A DNA stretch of 64,000 bases from Ferrovum sp. PN-J185 (GCF_001581925.1 NZ_LQZA01000005.1:57369-121368), one strand, 5' to 3'. Numbered from the stretch's first letter, positions 27,345 through 37,777 are shown. A program made the numbers and translations. The notes: generated from the sequence alone by a model not told the origin.

Positions 27345-27776
27345 ATGCCGGCTAACATTTCTACTCGTCTGATCTGCCTTGTCTACGAAACACTTATCGT
27401 ACTTGGACTTGGCGTACTCTCTGGGCTCCCTTTCGTCTACCTAACTGATTACCCACATCATCCAGAGCTGCGCTCATGGTATCGTGGGTATCTTTTTATT
27501 ATCTACGCCATCTACTTCGCTTACCAATGGCATCACACAGGACAAACTGTGGCCATGAAAACCTGGCGTCTAAAAATAATCGATAGACAAACACACACTC
27601 CCCCAACTTATTTACAAGCATTGAGACGCTATGTTCTAGCCACCTGTTTATTGTTTTCGGGGATAAGTTTGATATGGCTTGTTATTGACAGGCAACATCG
27701 CTGGCTACACGACATATTAAGTGGTACTGAAACCGTCCGCATACAACCTACAAACGTTGCTCCTGCCAACGATTAA
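27345..27776 (+). CDS. RDD-family membrane protein
   Basis: 143 residues with three predicted membrane helices and the RDD hallmarks: Arg/Asp at the first helix (STRLICLVYETLIVLGLGVL), then YFAYQWHHTGQTVAMKTWRLKIID, and LHDILSGT near the end. RDD proteins are small membrane proteins, some linked to ion or osmolyte transport. It is the last gene of the sigma-factor string, and its 3' end overlaps lptG by 29 bases tail to tail. Confidence 0.75.
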   Translation: MPANISTRLICLVYETLIVLGLGVLSGLPFVYLTDYPHHPELRSWYRGYLFIIYAIYFAYQWHHTGQTVAMKTWRLKIIDRQTHTPPTYLQALRRYVLATCLLFSGISLIWLVIDRQHRWLHDILSGTETVRIQPTNVAPAND

Positions 27777-28824
27777 TAGCAAAGGCCAATAATAAAAACA
27801 TTAAGCTTGGGGTAATAGTACTAAATAATGGCCACCAGTCATTTAATTGCCCTAGGTATGCAAAAAAACGACTCAGTAAATAAAAACTTAAACCAAGCGC
27901 TATACCAATTAACATACGCGTTCCCACGGCTCCTGAGCGAGGTCTTGATAAAGAAAATGGCACCGCTAACATCATCATGACCAATATAGAAAACGGATAA
28001 ATTAACTTACTATATTGAGCAATTTCAAAACGACTGGTTTGCTGATTATTTTCTTTTAAATGTTTAATGTAACCAAACAAATTCCATATGGACATTTGCT
28101 CAGGCTCCACCAGTAAAGTAGATAGCACCGAAGGAGTCAGCACCGAGTTCCATTCCTCACTGGCATCTTGGCTCACACTGACTCCATCTTGATTAAAAAA
28201 AGTATGTTCAACTTTGATTAAACGCCATTTATGCTCACTAATAAACGTCGCCTTATGAGCACGAGAAATTTCCTTTAAGCGGCGGTTATCATCAAAACGA
28301 TAAATACGAATATCATGCAGCGAGTTATCCGGCAACATTTCACGTACATTGATAAAACTACCACTGTCTTTAACCCAAATACCCGAACGAAATTGAGTGG
28401 CCACAAAATTATTTAATGCTTTCAAACGCCACTGTTGAGCTGCTTCTTCGGTAGCTGGAACGATAAACTCCCCCAATACAAAAGCAAAGAGAACAAAGTA
28501 CAGCCCTATTTTAATCATCGACTGATTGAGCTGTGCTTTAGACATACCTGAAGCTCGCATCACAGTAATTTCAGAGTGTTGCGCTAAATTATTTAAACCA
28601 TACAAGGTGCCAATTAAAGCAGCGATAGGAAATAATTCATAGCCATGCCCTGGCATGGCGAGTAATACATACACAACAATTTGAGTAATCTGATAACTGC
28701 CTTTACCCAAATCATTCAATTCATGAATAAAATCGAAAAAAGAAAACAACGACACCAATGCAGCAAACACCAGTGCCGTCCCAAATATGACCTCTCGGGC
28801 AAGATAACGATGTAATAACCTCAC
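27748..28824 (-). CDS. lptG: LPS export ABC transporter permease LptG
   Basis: 358 residues of the YjgP/YjgQ family. Helices 1-3 (about 10-120) are followed by a periplasmic beta-jellyroll (about 125-265) and three C-terminal helices. The start LLHRYLAREVIFGTALVFAALVSLFSFFDF and the motif ITVMRASGMSKAQL are typical. With LptF and LptB it extracts LPS from the inner membrane. Its usual partner lptF is not adjacent; acsA lies 14 bases upstream instead. LptG rather than LptF is judged from general resemblance. Confidence 0.85.
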   Translation of the reverse strand: MRLLHRYLAREVIFGTALVFAALVSLFSFFDFIHELNDLGKGSYQITQIVVYVLLAMPGHGYELFPIAALIGTLYGLNNLAQHSEITVMRASGMSKAQLNQSMIKIGLYFVLFAFVLGEFIVPATEEAAQQWRLKALNNFVATQFRSGIWVKDSGSFINVREMLPDNSLHDIRIYRFDDNRRLKEISRAHKATFISEHKWRLIKVEHTFFNQDGVSVSQDASEEWNSVLTPSVLSTLLVEPEQMSIWNLFGYIKHLKENNQQTSRFEIAQYSKLIYPFSILVMMMLAVPFSLSRPRSGAVGTRMLIGIALGLSFYLLSRFFAYLGQLNDWWPLFSTITPSLMFLLLAFAINRWQEQRL

Positions 28825-28838
28825 CCGAGAATCACTCC

Positions 28839-30815
28839 TTATGCGCTTTCTTTAAGTTGTTGCAAAATAGCAGGGTTTTCGAGAGTTGATACGTCCTGAG
28901 TAATTTCCTCGCCTTTGGCAATCACTCTCAACAAACGACGCATGATTTTACCAGAACGGGTTTTAGGTAGGTTGTCACCAAAGCGAATTTCTTTTGGTTT
29001 CGCAATGGGGCCAATCTCTTTACCCACCCAATTTCTTAACTCATTAGCGATTGCTTTTGCCTGTTCACCAGTTGGACGAGGTTGTTTTAGTACCACGTAA
29101 GCGACAATCGCCTCCCCAGTTAAGTCATCAGGGCGTCCCACTACAGCGGCTTCTGCCACCAAGGTATTGGCAACCAAGGCTGACTCAATCTCCATGGTCC
29201 CCATACGGTGTCCCGACACATTCAACACGTCATCAATACGACCTGTGATAGTAAAGTTACCCGTATCCTTATCACGTATCGCCCCATCACCTGCTAAATA
29301 GTATCCCTTTAATTCATCAGGATAGTAACTCTTACGAAAACGTTCAGGGTCGCCCCAAATGGTTCGAATCATCGAAGGCCAAGGTCTTTTTATAACCAAA
29401 ATACCACCTTGTCCATTTGCCATATCTTGACCTGTTTCATCAACAATAGCGGCTTCAATACCAGGTAAAGGTAGCGTACAAGAACCCGGTACCATAGGAG
29501 TTGCCCCAGGCAGAGGAGTAATCATATGCCCACCTGTTTCTGTTTGCCAGAAGGTGTCAGCAATGGGGCAACGCTCCCCGCCCACTTCTCGGTAATACCA
29601 CATCCAAGCTTCTGGATTAATGGGTTCTCCCACTGACCCTAACAGTCTAAGACTAGATAAATCAAAATGTTTTGGATGGACATTCACATCACCATCAGAG
29701 GCTTTTATTAATGAGCGTATTGCAGTAGGAGCCGTATAAAAAATTGACACCTTATGTTTCGCGATCATTTCCCAGAATCGTCCAGCATGAGGATAAGTGG
29801 GGACCCCTTCAAAAACAATTTCAGTAGCCCCTGCCGCAAGCGGTCCATACACAATATAAGAGTGCCCGGTTACCCAACCAATATCTGCCGTACACCAGAA
29901 AATATCCTGATCTTTGATATCAAAAGTCCAACGCATAGTCAGTAATGCCCACAGTAAATATCCTCCTGTGGCATGTTGTACTCCTTTAGGCTTACCTGTG
30001 GAGCCACTGGTGTAAAGTACGAATAAGGGATGCTCAGCCTCAACCCATTCAGGCTCACACTGATCATTTTGACCGTTTTCAACATCATGAAACCAAATAT
30101 CACGCCCACTCACAAAAGGAATATCCCCTCCCGTGCGACGATATACAATCACTGTCTTTAAAGCGTCACAACCTCCTAGGGCAATTGCATCATCGACAAT
30201 GCTTTTAAGTGGTAAGCGTTTACCACCACGCACTTGCTCATCTGCAGTAATAAGAGCAATAGCGCCGACATCAACAATCCGTTCTTGTAAGGATTTTGCT
30301 GAAAAACCACCAAACACCACAGAATGAGTAGCGCCAATTCTGGCACAGGCTTGCATAGCCACAATGCCTTCAATGGACATGGCCATATAAATAACCACAC
30401 GGTCACCCTTTTTAATCCCTTGGGCTTTTAATCCATTGGCAAAGCGGCATACTCGAGTGTACAACTCTTGATAACTTACGCGTGTGACATTGCCATCATC
30501 AGCCTCAAAAATAATTGCCGTTTTATTACCCAGACCTTTTGCAAGGTTTCGGTCTAAACAGTTATAAGAGGCATTAATCAAACCATCATCAAACCATCGG
30601 TAAAAAGGAGCCTGTGATTCGTCTAGTACACGCGTAAAAGGTTTATGCCAATCTAAGTTTTCTTTTGCTAATCTTCCCCAAAACGCCTGAGGATCGCGTC
30701 GCGCTTCGTCACATAGCGCTTGATATTGGGCCATACCTTGAATATTTGCTTGAGAGACAAACTCAGGACTTGGGTGAAATACACGGGTTTCGTGTAATAG
30801 AGCTTCTGTAGACAT
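28839..30815 (-). CDS. acsA: Acetyl-CoA synthetase (AMP-forming)
   Basis: 658 residues. Adenylation motifs [14 protein letters not shown] and [12 protein letters not shown] are present, as are the hinge [15 protein letters not shown] and the C-terminal acetylatable Lys in [10 protein letters not shown]. It converts acetate, ATP and CoA to acetyl-CoA. GGAGGTTT immediately precedes the ATG. It is a plausible downstream step for the acetate released by the malonate decarboxylase encoded at 52-58 kb. Confidence 0.97.
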   Translation of the reverse strand: MSTEALLHETRVFHPSPEFVSQANIQGMAQYQALCDEARRDPQAFWGRLAKENLDWHKPFTRVLDESQAPFYRWFDDGLINASYNCLDRNLAKGLGNKTAIIFEADDGNVTRVSYQELYTRVCRFANGLKAQGIKKGDRVVIYMAMSIEGIVAMQACARIGATHSVVFGGFSAKSLQERIVDVGAIALITADEQVRGGKRLPLKSIVDDAIALGGCDALKTVIVYRRTGGDIPFVSGRDIWFHDVENGQNDQCEPEWVEAEHPLFVLYTSGSTGKPKGVQHATGGYLLWALLTMRWTFDIKDQDIFWCTADIGWVTGHSYIVYGPLAAGATEIVFEGVPTYPHAGRFWEMIAKHKVSIFYTAPTAIRSLIKASDGDVNVHPKHFDLSSLRLLGSVGEPINPEAWMWYYREVGGERCPIADTFWQTETGGHMITPLPGATPMVPGSCTLPLPGIEAAIVDETGQDMANGQGGILVIKRPWPSMIRTIWGDPERFRKSYYPDELKGYYLAGDGAIRDKDTGNFTITGRIDDVLNVSGHRMGTMEIESALVANTLVAEAAVVGRPDDLTGEAIVAYVVLKQPRPTGEQAKAIANELRNWVGKEIGPIAKPKEIRFGDNLPKTRSGKIMRRLLRVIAKGEEITQDVSTLENPAILQQLKESA

Positions 30816-30994
30816 AAACCTCCTCCGTATTTTATTTTATTTGGTTTTTAAAATTATTTTAATGTTAAAGGCATAACCAATACTATTTCAACCCTCATTA
30901 TAGCCATGAGATACCTGTTTTGAGGATCCTTCCGTAAAATATCTACACAGGTTATAGTAGAGGGCTTAATGTTTAACCACTTCAGGAACAAAAC

Positions 30995-32521
30995 ATGACT
31001 ACTCTCATTCGCGAAGAAGACTTTATTCAAAGTATCGCTGATAGTTTGCAGTTTATCTCCTATTACCACCCTGTAGATTACATCAAAGCGCTCGGCAAAG
31101 CCTATGAGCTTGAAGAGTCTGAAGCAGCAAAAGATGCTATTGCACAAATTTTAACCAATTCTCGTATGTGTGCTGAAGGTCATCGGCCTATCTGCCAAGA
31201 TACGGGGATTGTTGTTGTCTTTGTTAAAGTAGGCATGAACGTGCGTTTTGAGACTAACAAGAGTATTGAGGAACTAGTTAATGAGGGAGTACGCCAAGCC
31301 TATACCAATCCCCTTAATCCATTACGAGCCTCAATTTTATCTGATCCTGCGGGAGCAAGAAAAAACACGAAAGACAATACTCCAGCAGTTGTCCATATCA
31401 ATCTTGTTCCCGGTAATACAGTAAGTATTGATATCGCCGCTAAGGGAGGAGGATCTGAGAATAAATCTAAATTCGTTATGTTAAACCCCTCAGATTCGAT
31501 TGTGGATTGGGTACTAAAAACTGTACCTACTATGGGCGCTGGGTGGTGTCCCCCTGGAATGCTTGGCATTGGTATTGGTGGCAGTGCTGAAAAAGCGATG
31601 CTACTTGCTAAAGAGTCTCTTATGCAGCCCATCGATATGGCTGAACTTAAACAACGAGGACCTCAAAACCGTGCTGAGGAATTACGCATAGAGATTTACG
31701 ATAAAGTTAATGCACTTGGAATCGGTGCTCAGGGGCTTGGTGGATTGTCAACTGTTCTTGATGTGAAAATAATGGATTACCCCACTCACGCAGCAAGCTT
31801 ACCTGTGGCCATGATTCCCAATTGTGCAGCGACACGCCATACTCATTTTGTACTCACAGGTGAAGGCCCTGCAACGTTTATCCCGCCCTCCTTAAGCGAC
31901 TGGCCTCAAGTAACCTGGAGTCCTTCCGCCAATTCACGCCACGTTAATCTTGACGAGATTACTGCAGAGGAAGTGCATTCATGGAAGCCAGGGGACACCC
32001 TTCTTTTGTCAGGGAAATTATTAACAGGCCGTGATGCCGCACATAAACGCATACAAGACTTACTTAATCAAGGGCTCCCTCTTCCCGAGGGACTGGACTT
32101 TAAAGGGCGCTTTATTTATTACGTAGGACCAGTAGATCCAGTGGGTCAAGAGGTAGTCGGTCCAGCCGGTCCTACCACAGCAACTCGTATGGATAAGTTC
32201 ACTGGCATGATGTTAGAAAAAACAGGATTACTTGGCATGATTGGTAAGGCTGAGCGAGGGCCTACAGCCATTGAGGAGATTAAAAAACATCGCTCTGTTT
32301 ACTTGATCGCTGTAGGTGGAGCAGCTTATCTTGTGGCTAAGGCAATCCGTGCTTCACGCGTCGTGGCTTTTCCTGAACTTGGCATGGAAGCTGTGTATGA
32401 ATTCACTGTGGAAAACATGCCAGTTACCGTTGCGGTTGATAGTCAGGGTGATTCAGTGCATCAGTCAGGCCCCAAACAATGGCAAGGTAAGTTTAAAGGA
32501 ATATCCGTGGTTAGTGCTTAA
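30995..32521 (+). CDS. fumA: Fumarate hydratase, class I (iron-sulfur, oxygen-sensitive)
   Basis: 508 residues containing both the alpha-type part (about 1-290, with RPICQDTGIVVVFVKVG, GGGSENKSKF and WCPPGMLGIGIGG) and the beta-type part (about 330-508, with GRDAAHKRI and GPAGPTTATRMDKF). The Cys in CQDTG and NCAATRH fit the 4Fe-4S cluster ligands. It interconverts fumarate and malate in the TCA cycle. AGGA precedes the ATG by 7 bases. It ends inside the 3' end of mfd with an 11-base tail-to-tail overlap. Confidence 0.95.
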   Translation: MTTLIREEDFIQSIADSLQFISYYHPVDYIKALGKAYELEESEAAKDAIAQILTNSRMCAEGHRPICQDTGIVVVFVKVGMNVRFETNKSIEELVNEGVRQAYTNPLNPLRASILSDPAGARKNTKDNTPAVVHINLVPGNTVSIDIAAKGGGSENKSKFVMLNPSDSIVDWVLKTVPTMGAGWCPPGMLGIGIGGSAEKAMLLAKESLMQPIDMAELKQRGPQNRAEELRIEIYDKVNALGIGAQGLGGLSTVLDVKIMDYPTHAASLPVAMIPNCAATRHTHFVLTGEGPATFIPPSLSDWPQVTWSPSANSRHVNLDEITAEEVHSWKPGDTLLLSGKLLTGRDAAHKRIQDLLNQGLPLPEGLDFKGRFIYYVGPVDPVGQEVVGPAGPTTATRMDKFTGMMLEKTGLLGMIGKAERGPTAIEEIKKHRSVYLIAVGGAAYLVAKAIRASRVVAFPELGMEAVYEFTVENMPVTVAVDSQGDSVHQSGPKQWQGKFKGISVVSA

Positions 32522-35500
32522 CAACCAGTTTTTCCAAGTCGGCTAATACCTCTTTGACATGAGTCACTCGCTCTAATGGCGAGTGACTCTCGCGATTGAC
32601 ACGTAATTTATCTTGCCCTGACAAACGGTATCGACCATCGCGTTGTAACAACATAATTAAATCCTGTGGCTCTAAAGGTGTATCTTTACCAAACTGTAAA
32701 ACTATATTTTCATCATTGGCATCAATTTTTTGGACTGCCAAAGGCTGCCCTAACAACCTTAACGCATGGCATTCAAGTAATAATTGTGCCGGTTCTGGTA
32801 ACAAACCAAAACGATCAATCAACTCGATTCTTAATTCATCAAGAGAGGCCATATCATCACAATTAGATAAACGTTTATACAATACTAAACGCTCTTGTAC
32901 ATCCCCACAAAAATCATTAGGCAATAGCGCTGGAGCATGTAAATTAATTTCTGTGCTAATACTCAATGGTGCTTCAAGATCCCAGTTATCTCCTTTTTTC
33001 AACGCTTTAACGGCTTGAGTGAGCAAATCATTGTATAAAGAAAATCCCACTTCAATCATATCGCCACTTTGTGAATCACCTAGAACTTCACCAGCACCAC
33101 GAATCTCTAAATCTTGCATCGCCAAATAAAATCCTGACCCCAATTCCTCCATCATTTGAATGGCCTCTAACCTCTTTTTTGCAGCAGCAGTTAACGCATC
33201 ACTTGGAGGAGTAAGTAAATAGGCATAGGCTTGATGATGAGAGCGACCAACTCGACCTCTTAATTGGTGAAGTTGAGCTAAACCAAAACGGTCTGCACGA
33301 TTAATTAATATAGTATTCGCAGAAGGAACATCAATACCAGTTTCAATAATAGTGGAACACAACAAAATATTAGCTTGCTGATGATAAAAATCACGCATCA
33401 CTTGTTCCAACTCTCGTTCTCTTAACTGACCATGAGCAACAGCAATACGCGCCTCTGGCAATAACTTGACCAAATGATCACGCATGTTTTCAATGGTATC
33501 AACTTCATTGTGTAAGAAATATAACTGCCCACCACGTTTAAGCTCTCTCAGCGCCGCCTCACGAACTAGACTATCACTATAGGGATAAACAAAAGTTTTA
33601 ATTGCAAGACGCTTTTGTGGGGCGGTAGCAATCACAGAAAAATCTCTCAATCCCTCAAGAGACATGGCTAGCGTTCTTGGGATAGGAGTTGCTGTTAGGG
33701 TTAATACATCTACTTCAGCACGTAACGCTTTTAAACGCTCTTTTTGACGAACCCCGAAGCGGTGCTCTTCATCAATAATCACCAAGCCTAAATTTGCAAA
33801 CTGTACCTCATCAGAGATTAATTTATGAGTACCAATTACAATATCTACCACACCTTGACGGATACCCTCAAGGCTTGCGGCCATTTCTTTACTCGAACGA
33901 AAACGGGAAAGTTCCGCAATTCTTACAGGCCAATCTGCAAAACGATCTGAAAAATTATTAAAGTGTTGCTCTGCAAGTAGCGTGGTTGGCACTAAAATAG
34001 CCACTTGTTTACCAGCACTCACTGCAAGAAATGCAGCACGCATAGCGACTTCTGTTTTACCAAAACCGACATCACCGCAAATAAGTCGATCCATTGGCCT
34101 GCCAGAACGCATGTCATTCATTACAGACTCAATAGCTGACAGTTGATCGGGCGTTTCTTCAAATGCAAATCCTTCGATAAATGCCTCGTAATCATGATCC
34201 TTAATGGGAAAAGCAAAACCTTCTCTAGCCTGTCTTTTGGCGTATAAATCTAATAACTCCGCTGCTGTATCACGGGCACGCGTAGCCGCTCTTTTCTTGG
34301 CTTTTTGCCATTGCCCACTACCTAACTTATGAAGTGGTGCCTGATCCTGTGGGCCACCAGTGTAACGAGTGATAAGATGCAATTGAGTCACTGGCACATA
34401 CAGTACATCATTATCTGCGTACTGTAAGTGCATGTATTCATTCACTCCTTCACCAAAATCCAGATTAACAAGCCCACAGAATCGTCCAATACCATGATCT
34501 AAATGGACCACAGGATCATTAATTTTTACCTCGGATAAATCTTTGAACAACGTATCTGTTGAACGAGTGTTACCTTGCCGTCGTCTTGTTTGACGTATCT
34601 GGCTTGCAAACAATTCAGCTTCAGTTATTAAAGCAATCTCATCGGCAATAAAAATAAACCCGTTGGCAATAGGGCCAACCAATAACGAAACTTTTGATGT
34701 TGAGCTCAGCGCCTCCTGCCAGGTTTGTACTAATTTAAATGATAAACTATGTTCATTAAGTAACGTCATCAAACTCTCACGGCGTCCAAGACTCTCCGCC
34801 ATGATAATTAAACGTCCATTAAACTGTTCTGAGAATTCTCTTAAGTATTTAACAGGATCTTGATCGCGACGATTTACAGATAAAGCAGGTAGTGCCTGTG
34901 AATCCAGTAACAGTGGATAGTTACCTGTAGCGCATAATTGATGAGGTTTTATATCAATACGTTCAACGCCCTGTATGCCCTTAAAAAACTCTTCTTCAGT
35001 TAAAAATAATTCATTGGGGTCCAAAACAGGATGAGCACGATTACCTTTTAATAACTCCCAGCGAGGTTTTACAGATTGCCAGAATGATTGAATAACCTCA
35101 GCCACATCGGCGTTGAGATAGACCAAACTTGATTCAGGTAAGTAATCAAATATACTCGCCATACCCTCAAAGAAAAGCGGTAAATAATATTCAATACCGC
35201 CTGGAGCAAGGCCATTACTGACATCCTTATAGAAGTCAGAGCGTGACGGATCACCTTCAAATCGATCACGAAAACGCTGGCGAAACATTTTTCTGCCAGC
35301 ATCATCCATTGGGTATTCACGAGCAGGGAGTAAACGTATTTCACTTACAGGATAAAGTGTTCTTTGGCTATCTACGTCAAAGGTACGAATACTTTCAACT
35401 TCCGTATCCATTAACTCAATACGAAATGGCAACACACTGCCGGTTGCAAACAAATCAATTAGCCCCCCACGCACACAATACTCACCTGGCCGCAAAACTT

Positions 35501-35921
35501 GCGTCACGTGAGTATAGCCTGCAGTAAGCATTTGCTCTTGAAAAGCCTCGCGATCAAACTCTTGTTTACGCGTGATAAAAAAGGTTCTTGCTGCCAAATA
35601 AGAGTGGGGAGGCAAACGATTTAACGCTGTTGCTAATGGAATGAGCGCCACATCAAATTGTTTTTGACTAAATTGCCAAAGCGTAGCTAAGCGCTCAGAA
35701 ACAAGATCTGGATGAGGAGAGAAATGATCATAAGGTAGCGTTTCCCAATCAGGAAAAAAGTAAACTCCCGCTTCTGGGTTAAGCCATTTTAATTCTTCAA
35801 GCAAACGTTGGGCATGGGCAACGTTCTCTGTAAAAACAACTAACGGCTGTCCTTTTCCAATTTTTTTAGAAAAATAGAACGCGTCAGCCGATCCATGCGG
35901 AGCACAAAATACTTCCTTCAA
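32511..35921 (-). CDS. mfd: Transcription-repair coupling factor Mfd
   Basis: 1136 residues, near the usual 1150. The UvrB-like N-terminal domains (FFPDWETLPYDHFSPHPDL), the RNA-polymerase-interacting domain (VHLDHGIGRFCGLV), the RecG-like motor (Walker A GDVGFGKTEVAMRAA, DEEHRFGVRQKE, TATPIPRTLAMSL, QLRGRVGRS) and the C-terminal regulatory domain are all visible. It displaces stalled RNA polymerase and recruits UvrA. The start is a TTG at 35921. It is the last gene of the suhB-trmJ-cysE-iscA-mfd run. Confidence 0.97.
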   Translation of the reverse strand: MKEVFCAPHGSADAFYFSKKIGKGQPLVVFTENVAHAQRLLEELKWLNPEAGVYFFPDWETLPYDHFSPHPDLVSERLATLWQFSQKQFDVALIPLATALNRLPPHSYLAARTFFITRKQEFDREAFQEQMLTAGYTHVTQVLRPGEYCVRGGLIDLFATGSVLPFRIELMDTEVESIRTFDVDSQRTLYPVSEIRLLPAREYPMDDAGRKMFRQRFRDRFEGDPSRSDFYKDVSNGLAPGGIEYYLPLFFEGMASIFDYLPESSLVYLNADVAEVIQSFWQSVKPRWELLKGNRAHPVLDPNELFLTEEEFFKGIQGVERIDIKPHQLCATGNYPLLLDSQALPALSVNRRDQDPVKYLREFSEQFNGRLIIMAESLGRRESLMTLLNEHSLSFKLVQTWQEALSSTSKVSLLVGPIANGFIFIADEIALITEAELFASQIRQTRRRQGNTRSTDTLFKDLSEVKINDPVVHLDHGIGRFCGLVNLDFGEGVNEYMHLQYADNDVLYVPVTQLHLITRYTGGPQDQAPLHKLGSGQWQKAKKRAATRARDTAAELLDLYAKRQAREGFAFPIKDHDYEAFIEGFAFEETPDQLSAIESVMNDMRSGRPMDRLICGDVGFGKTEVAMRAAFLAVSAGKQVAILVPTTLLAEQHFNNFSDRFADWPVRIAELSRFRSSKEMAASLEGIRQGVVDIVIGTHKLISDEVQFANLGLVIIDEEHRFGVRQKERLKALRAEVDVLTLTATPIPRTLAMSLEGLRDFSVIATAPQKRLAIKTFVYPYSDSLVREAALRELKRGGQLYFLHNEVDTIENMRDHLVKLLPEARIAVAHGQLRERELEQVMRDFYHQQANILLCSTIIETGIDVPSANTILINRADRFGLAQLHQLRGRVGRSHHQAYAYLLTPPSDALTAAAKKRLEAIQMMEELGSGFYLAMQDLEIRGAGEVLGDSQSGDMIEVGFSLYNDLLTQAVKALKKGDNWDLEAPLSISTEINLHAPALLPNDFCGDVQERLVLYKRLSNCDDMASLDELRIELIDRFGLLPEPAQLLLECHALRLLGQPLAVQKIDANDENIVLQFGKDTPLEPQDLIMLLQRDGRYRLSGQDKLRVNRESHSPLERVTHVKEVLADLEKLVVKH

Positions 35922-35939
35922 GATAATAACTCGTTAAAT

Positions 35940-36281
35940 TTATGCGTTGTCTGAGCGGGTGGTAAAACTTTCACCACAACCACAAGCATCAGTTACATTG
36001 GGATTATTAAACTTGAATACAGAATTAAGCCCTTCTCGACGATAATCTAACTCAGTTCCATCAACGAAAGGGAGATCGGTTTGTTTTACAAGAATCACCA
36101 CATTATCTTCTTGTTTAAAAGTAATATCCTCTGGATCAACCTGGTCAGCATAATCCAAAATATAGGCCAAACCAGAACAACCAGATTGCTTGACACCAAA
36201 GCGTAAGCCAATGCCTCCGCCACGTTTATTGAGCGCTTGTCGCACATGTTGAAGTGCTGCTGGAGTTAATGTAATCGCCAT
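35940..36281 (-). CDS. iscA: Iron-sulfur cluster assembly protein IscA (A-type carrier)
   Basis: 113 residues of the HesB/IscA family. The three ligand Cys are Cys35 in KQSGCSGLAY and Cys100/Cys102 in DACGCGES. The NPNVTDACGCGESF end matches IscA more closely than ErpA. It delivers Fe-S clusters to apoproteins. It lies 2 bases after cysE rather than inside a visible isc operon, a sensible pairing because Cys supplies the sulfur. Confidence 0.9.
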   Translation of the reverse strand: MAITLTPAALQHVRQALNKRGGGIGLRFGVKQSGCSGLAYILDYADQVDPEDITFKQEDNVVILVKQTDLPFVDGTELDYRREGLNSVFKFNNPNVTDACGCGESFTTRSDNA

Positions 36282-36283
36282 AA

Positions 36284-36997
36284 TTAATGTCCTTCTTGAC
36301 TACGATTAAGACTATCTAACTGTTTTGAAAGTTCTTGGCTCTTTTCTTCTAACTCTCGACATTGTTCCATTAACTGATTGACTAGCACAACTAATGGATC
36401 TTTATCATTGTCAGTGGGACCATAGGCACTAAATTGCATCGCCTCTTTTTTGATTTTTTGTGAAAGATCTTCCTCAACCACTCGCCCAGGAATACCAATC
36501 ACTGTAGCGCCTTGAGGGACTTCTTTTACCACCACCGCATTCGAGCCAACCTTAGCCCCCTCACCTATCACAATGGGGCCTATAATTTTAGCACCAGCTC
36601 CTACAATGACACCAGGCATGAGTGTAGGGTGACGTTTTCCTTTTTGCCATGAGGTGCCGCCGAGCGTCACTCCTTGGTAAAGGGTGCAGTCATCACCAAT
36701 TTCAGCAGTTTCACCCACCACCACACCCATCCCATGGTCAATAAATACTCGTCGTCCTACCTTGGCACCAGGATGAATCTCAATACCCGTTATCCCCCTT
36801 GATAACTGAGAGATAAAACGAGCTAACCAAAACCACTGTTTACCCCACAACCAATGAGCTAACCAATGTAATAAAATGGCATGAAAACCCGGATATAAAG
36901 ATACCACTTCCCAACGACTTCTCACCGCAGGATCACGGTCGAAAACGATATCAATTTGTTCACATACTCTAGACCATATTGCCATTTTTACTGTCAA
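36284..36997 (-). CDS. cysE: Serine O-acetyltransferase
   Basis: 237 residues. An N-terminal helical region (RDPAVRSRWEVVSLYPGFHA) leads into the left-handed beta-helix of hexapeptide repeats, with the catalytic segment FIDHGMGVVVGETAEIGDDC and GVTLGGTSWQKGKRHPTL. It makes O-acetylserine for cysteine synthesis. The C-terminal tail (about 180-237) is charged and longer than usual, with Glu/Gln/Leu heptads suggesting a short coiled coil. It is 3 bases downstream of trmJ. Confidence 0.93.
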   Translation of the reverse strand: MTVKMAIWSRVCEQIDIVFDRDPAVRSRWEVVSLYPGFHAILLHWLAHWLWGKQWFWLARFISQLSRGITGIEIHPGAKVGRRVFIDHGMGVVVGETAEIGDDCTLYQGVTLGGTSWQKGKRHPTLMPGVIVGAGAKIIGPIVIGEGAKVGSNAVVVKEVPQGATVIGIPGRVVEEDLSQKIKKEAMQFSAYGPTDNDKDPLVVLVNQLMEQCRELEEKSQELSKQLDSLNRSQEGH

Positions 36998-37000
36998 CCA

Positions 37001-37771
37001 TTAATCACTTTTATTTTGCGAGCGATGGCGCTCACTACCTAGCATTTTCACATCAGGAACTAATGCATTTAGCATACCACGAAGGATATTAACTTCCTCA
37101 TGTTCTAATCGTGCTCTTGCAAACAAACGTCGTAAACGCGTAGTTAAACGTCCTGGATTGCTTGGGTCTAGAAATCCTGTATGTAGTAGTACTTTTTCTA
37201 GATGAGCGTAAAAATACTCTACTTCATCGTGACGCGCCAAAGTGGGTTTATCTGTACTGACTATTTGTTGATCAAATAACGCCATACGTGCCTCGTAACA
37301 GGCTATTTGTATTGCTGCAGCCACGTTTAATGAACCAAAATGTTGTTCTGTGGGAATGGTACATAACACCTGGCATAAGTCACATTCAGCGTTACTTAAT
37401 CCAGACATTTCGGTACCAAAAACCAAAGCCACCTTACCTTCTTTTACTTCCTGTGGAAGACGTTGGGCCAGTTCTTTAATGTTAATTTGTTCATGAGACA
37501 ACTCTCGAGAACGCACCGTCATTGCCACAGCATAGGTAGTACCTTGCAAGGCCTGAGCGAGTGAGCTTACCACCTCAGCTTGTTCTAATATATCGTCAGC
37601 ACCTGATGCCAACGCGCTAGCTTGATCGTCAGGAAAATATTTGGGTTGAACCAAAACCAGATGACTCAGACCCATTGTTTTCATGGCACGCGCTGCTGCC
37701 CCAATATTGCCTGGGTGTGTTGTTTGACACATGACAATACGGATATGTTGTAATCCGTTGGACTCAGACAT
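37001..37771 (-). CDS. trmJ: tRNA (cytidine/uridine-2'-O-)-methyltransferase TrmJ
   Basis: 256 residues, SPOUT class. Motifs are VMCQTTHPGNIGAAARAMKTMG at the N-terminus, ALVFGTEMSGLSNAECDLC, and IPTEQHFGSLNVAAAIQIACYE in the knot. TrmJ methylates ribose 32 of several tRNAs. It lies between suhB and cysE, with gaps of 6 and 3 bases. Confidence 0.93.
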   Translation of the reverse strand: MSESNGLQHIRIVMCQTTHPGNIGAAARAMKTMGLSHLVLVQPKYFPDDQASALASGADDILEQAEVVSSLAQALQGTTYAVAMTVRSRELSHEQINIKELAQRLPQEVKEGKVALVFGTEMSGLSNAECDLCQVLCTIPTEQHFGSLNVAAAIQIACYEARMALFDQQIVSTDKPTLARHDEVEYFYAHLEKVLLHTGFLDPSNPGRLTTRLRRLFARARLEHEEVNILRGMLNALVPDVKMLGSERHRSQNKSD

Positions 37772-37777
37772 GGGAAT

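Noticed and set aside
30816..30994. Promoter elements for acsA and fumarase in the divergent gap
   Set aside because: Only poor -35/-10 matches or wrong spacing could be found, so no site is claimed.
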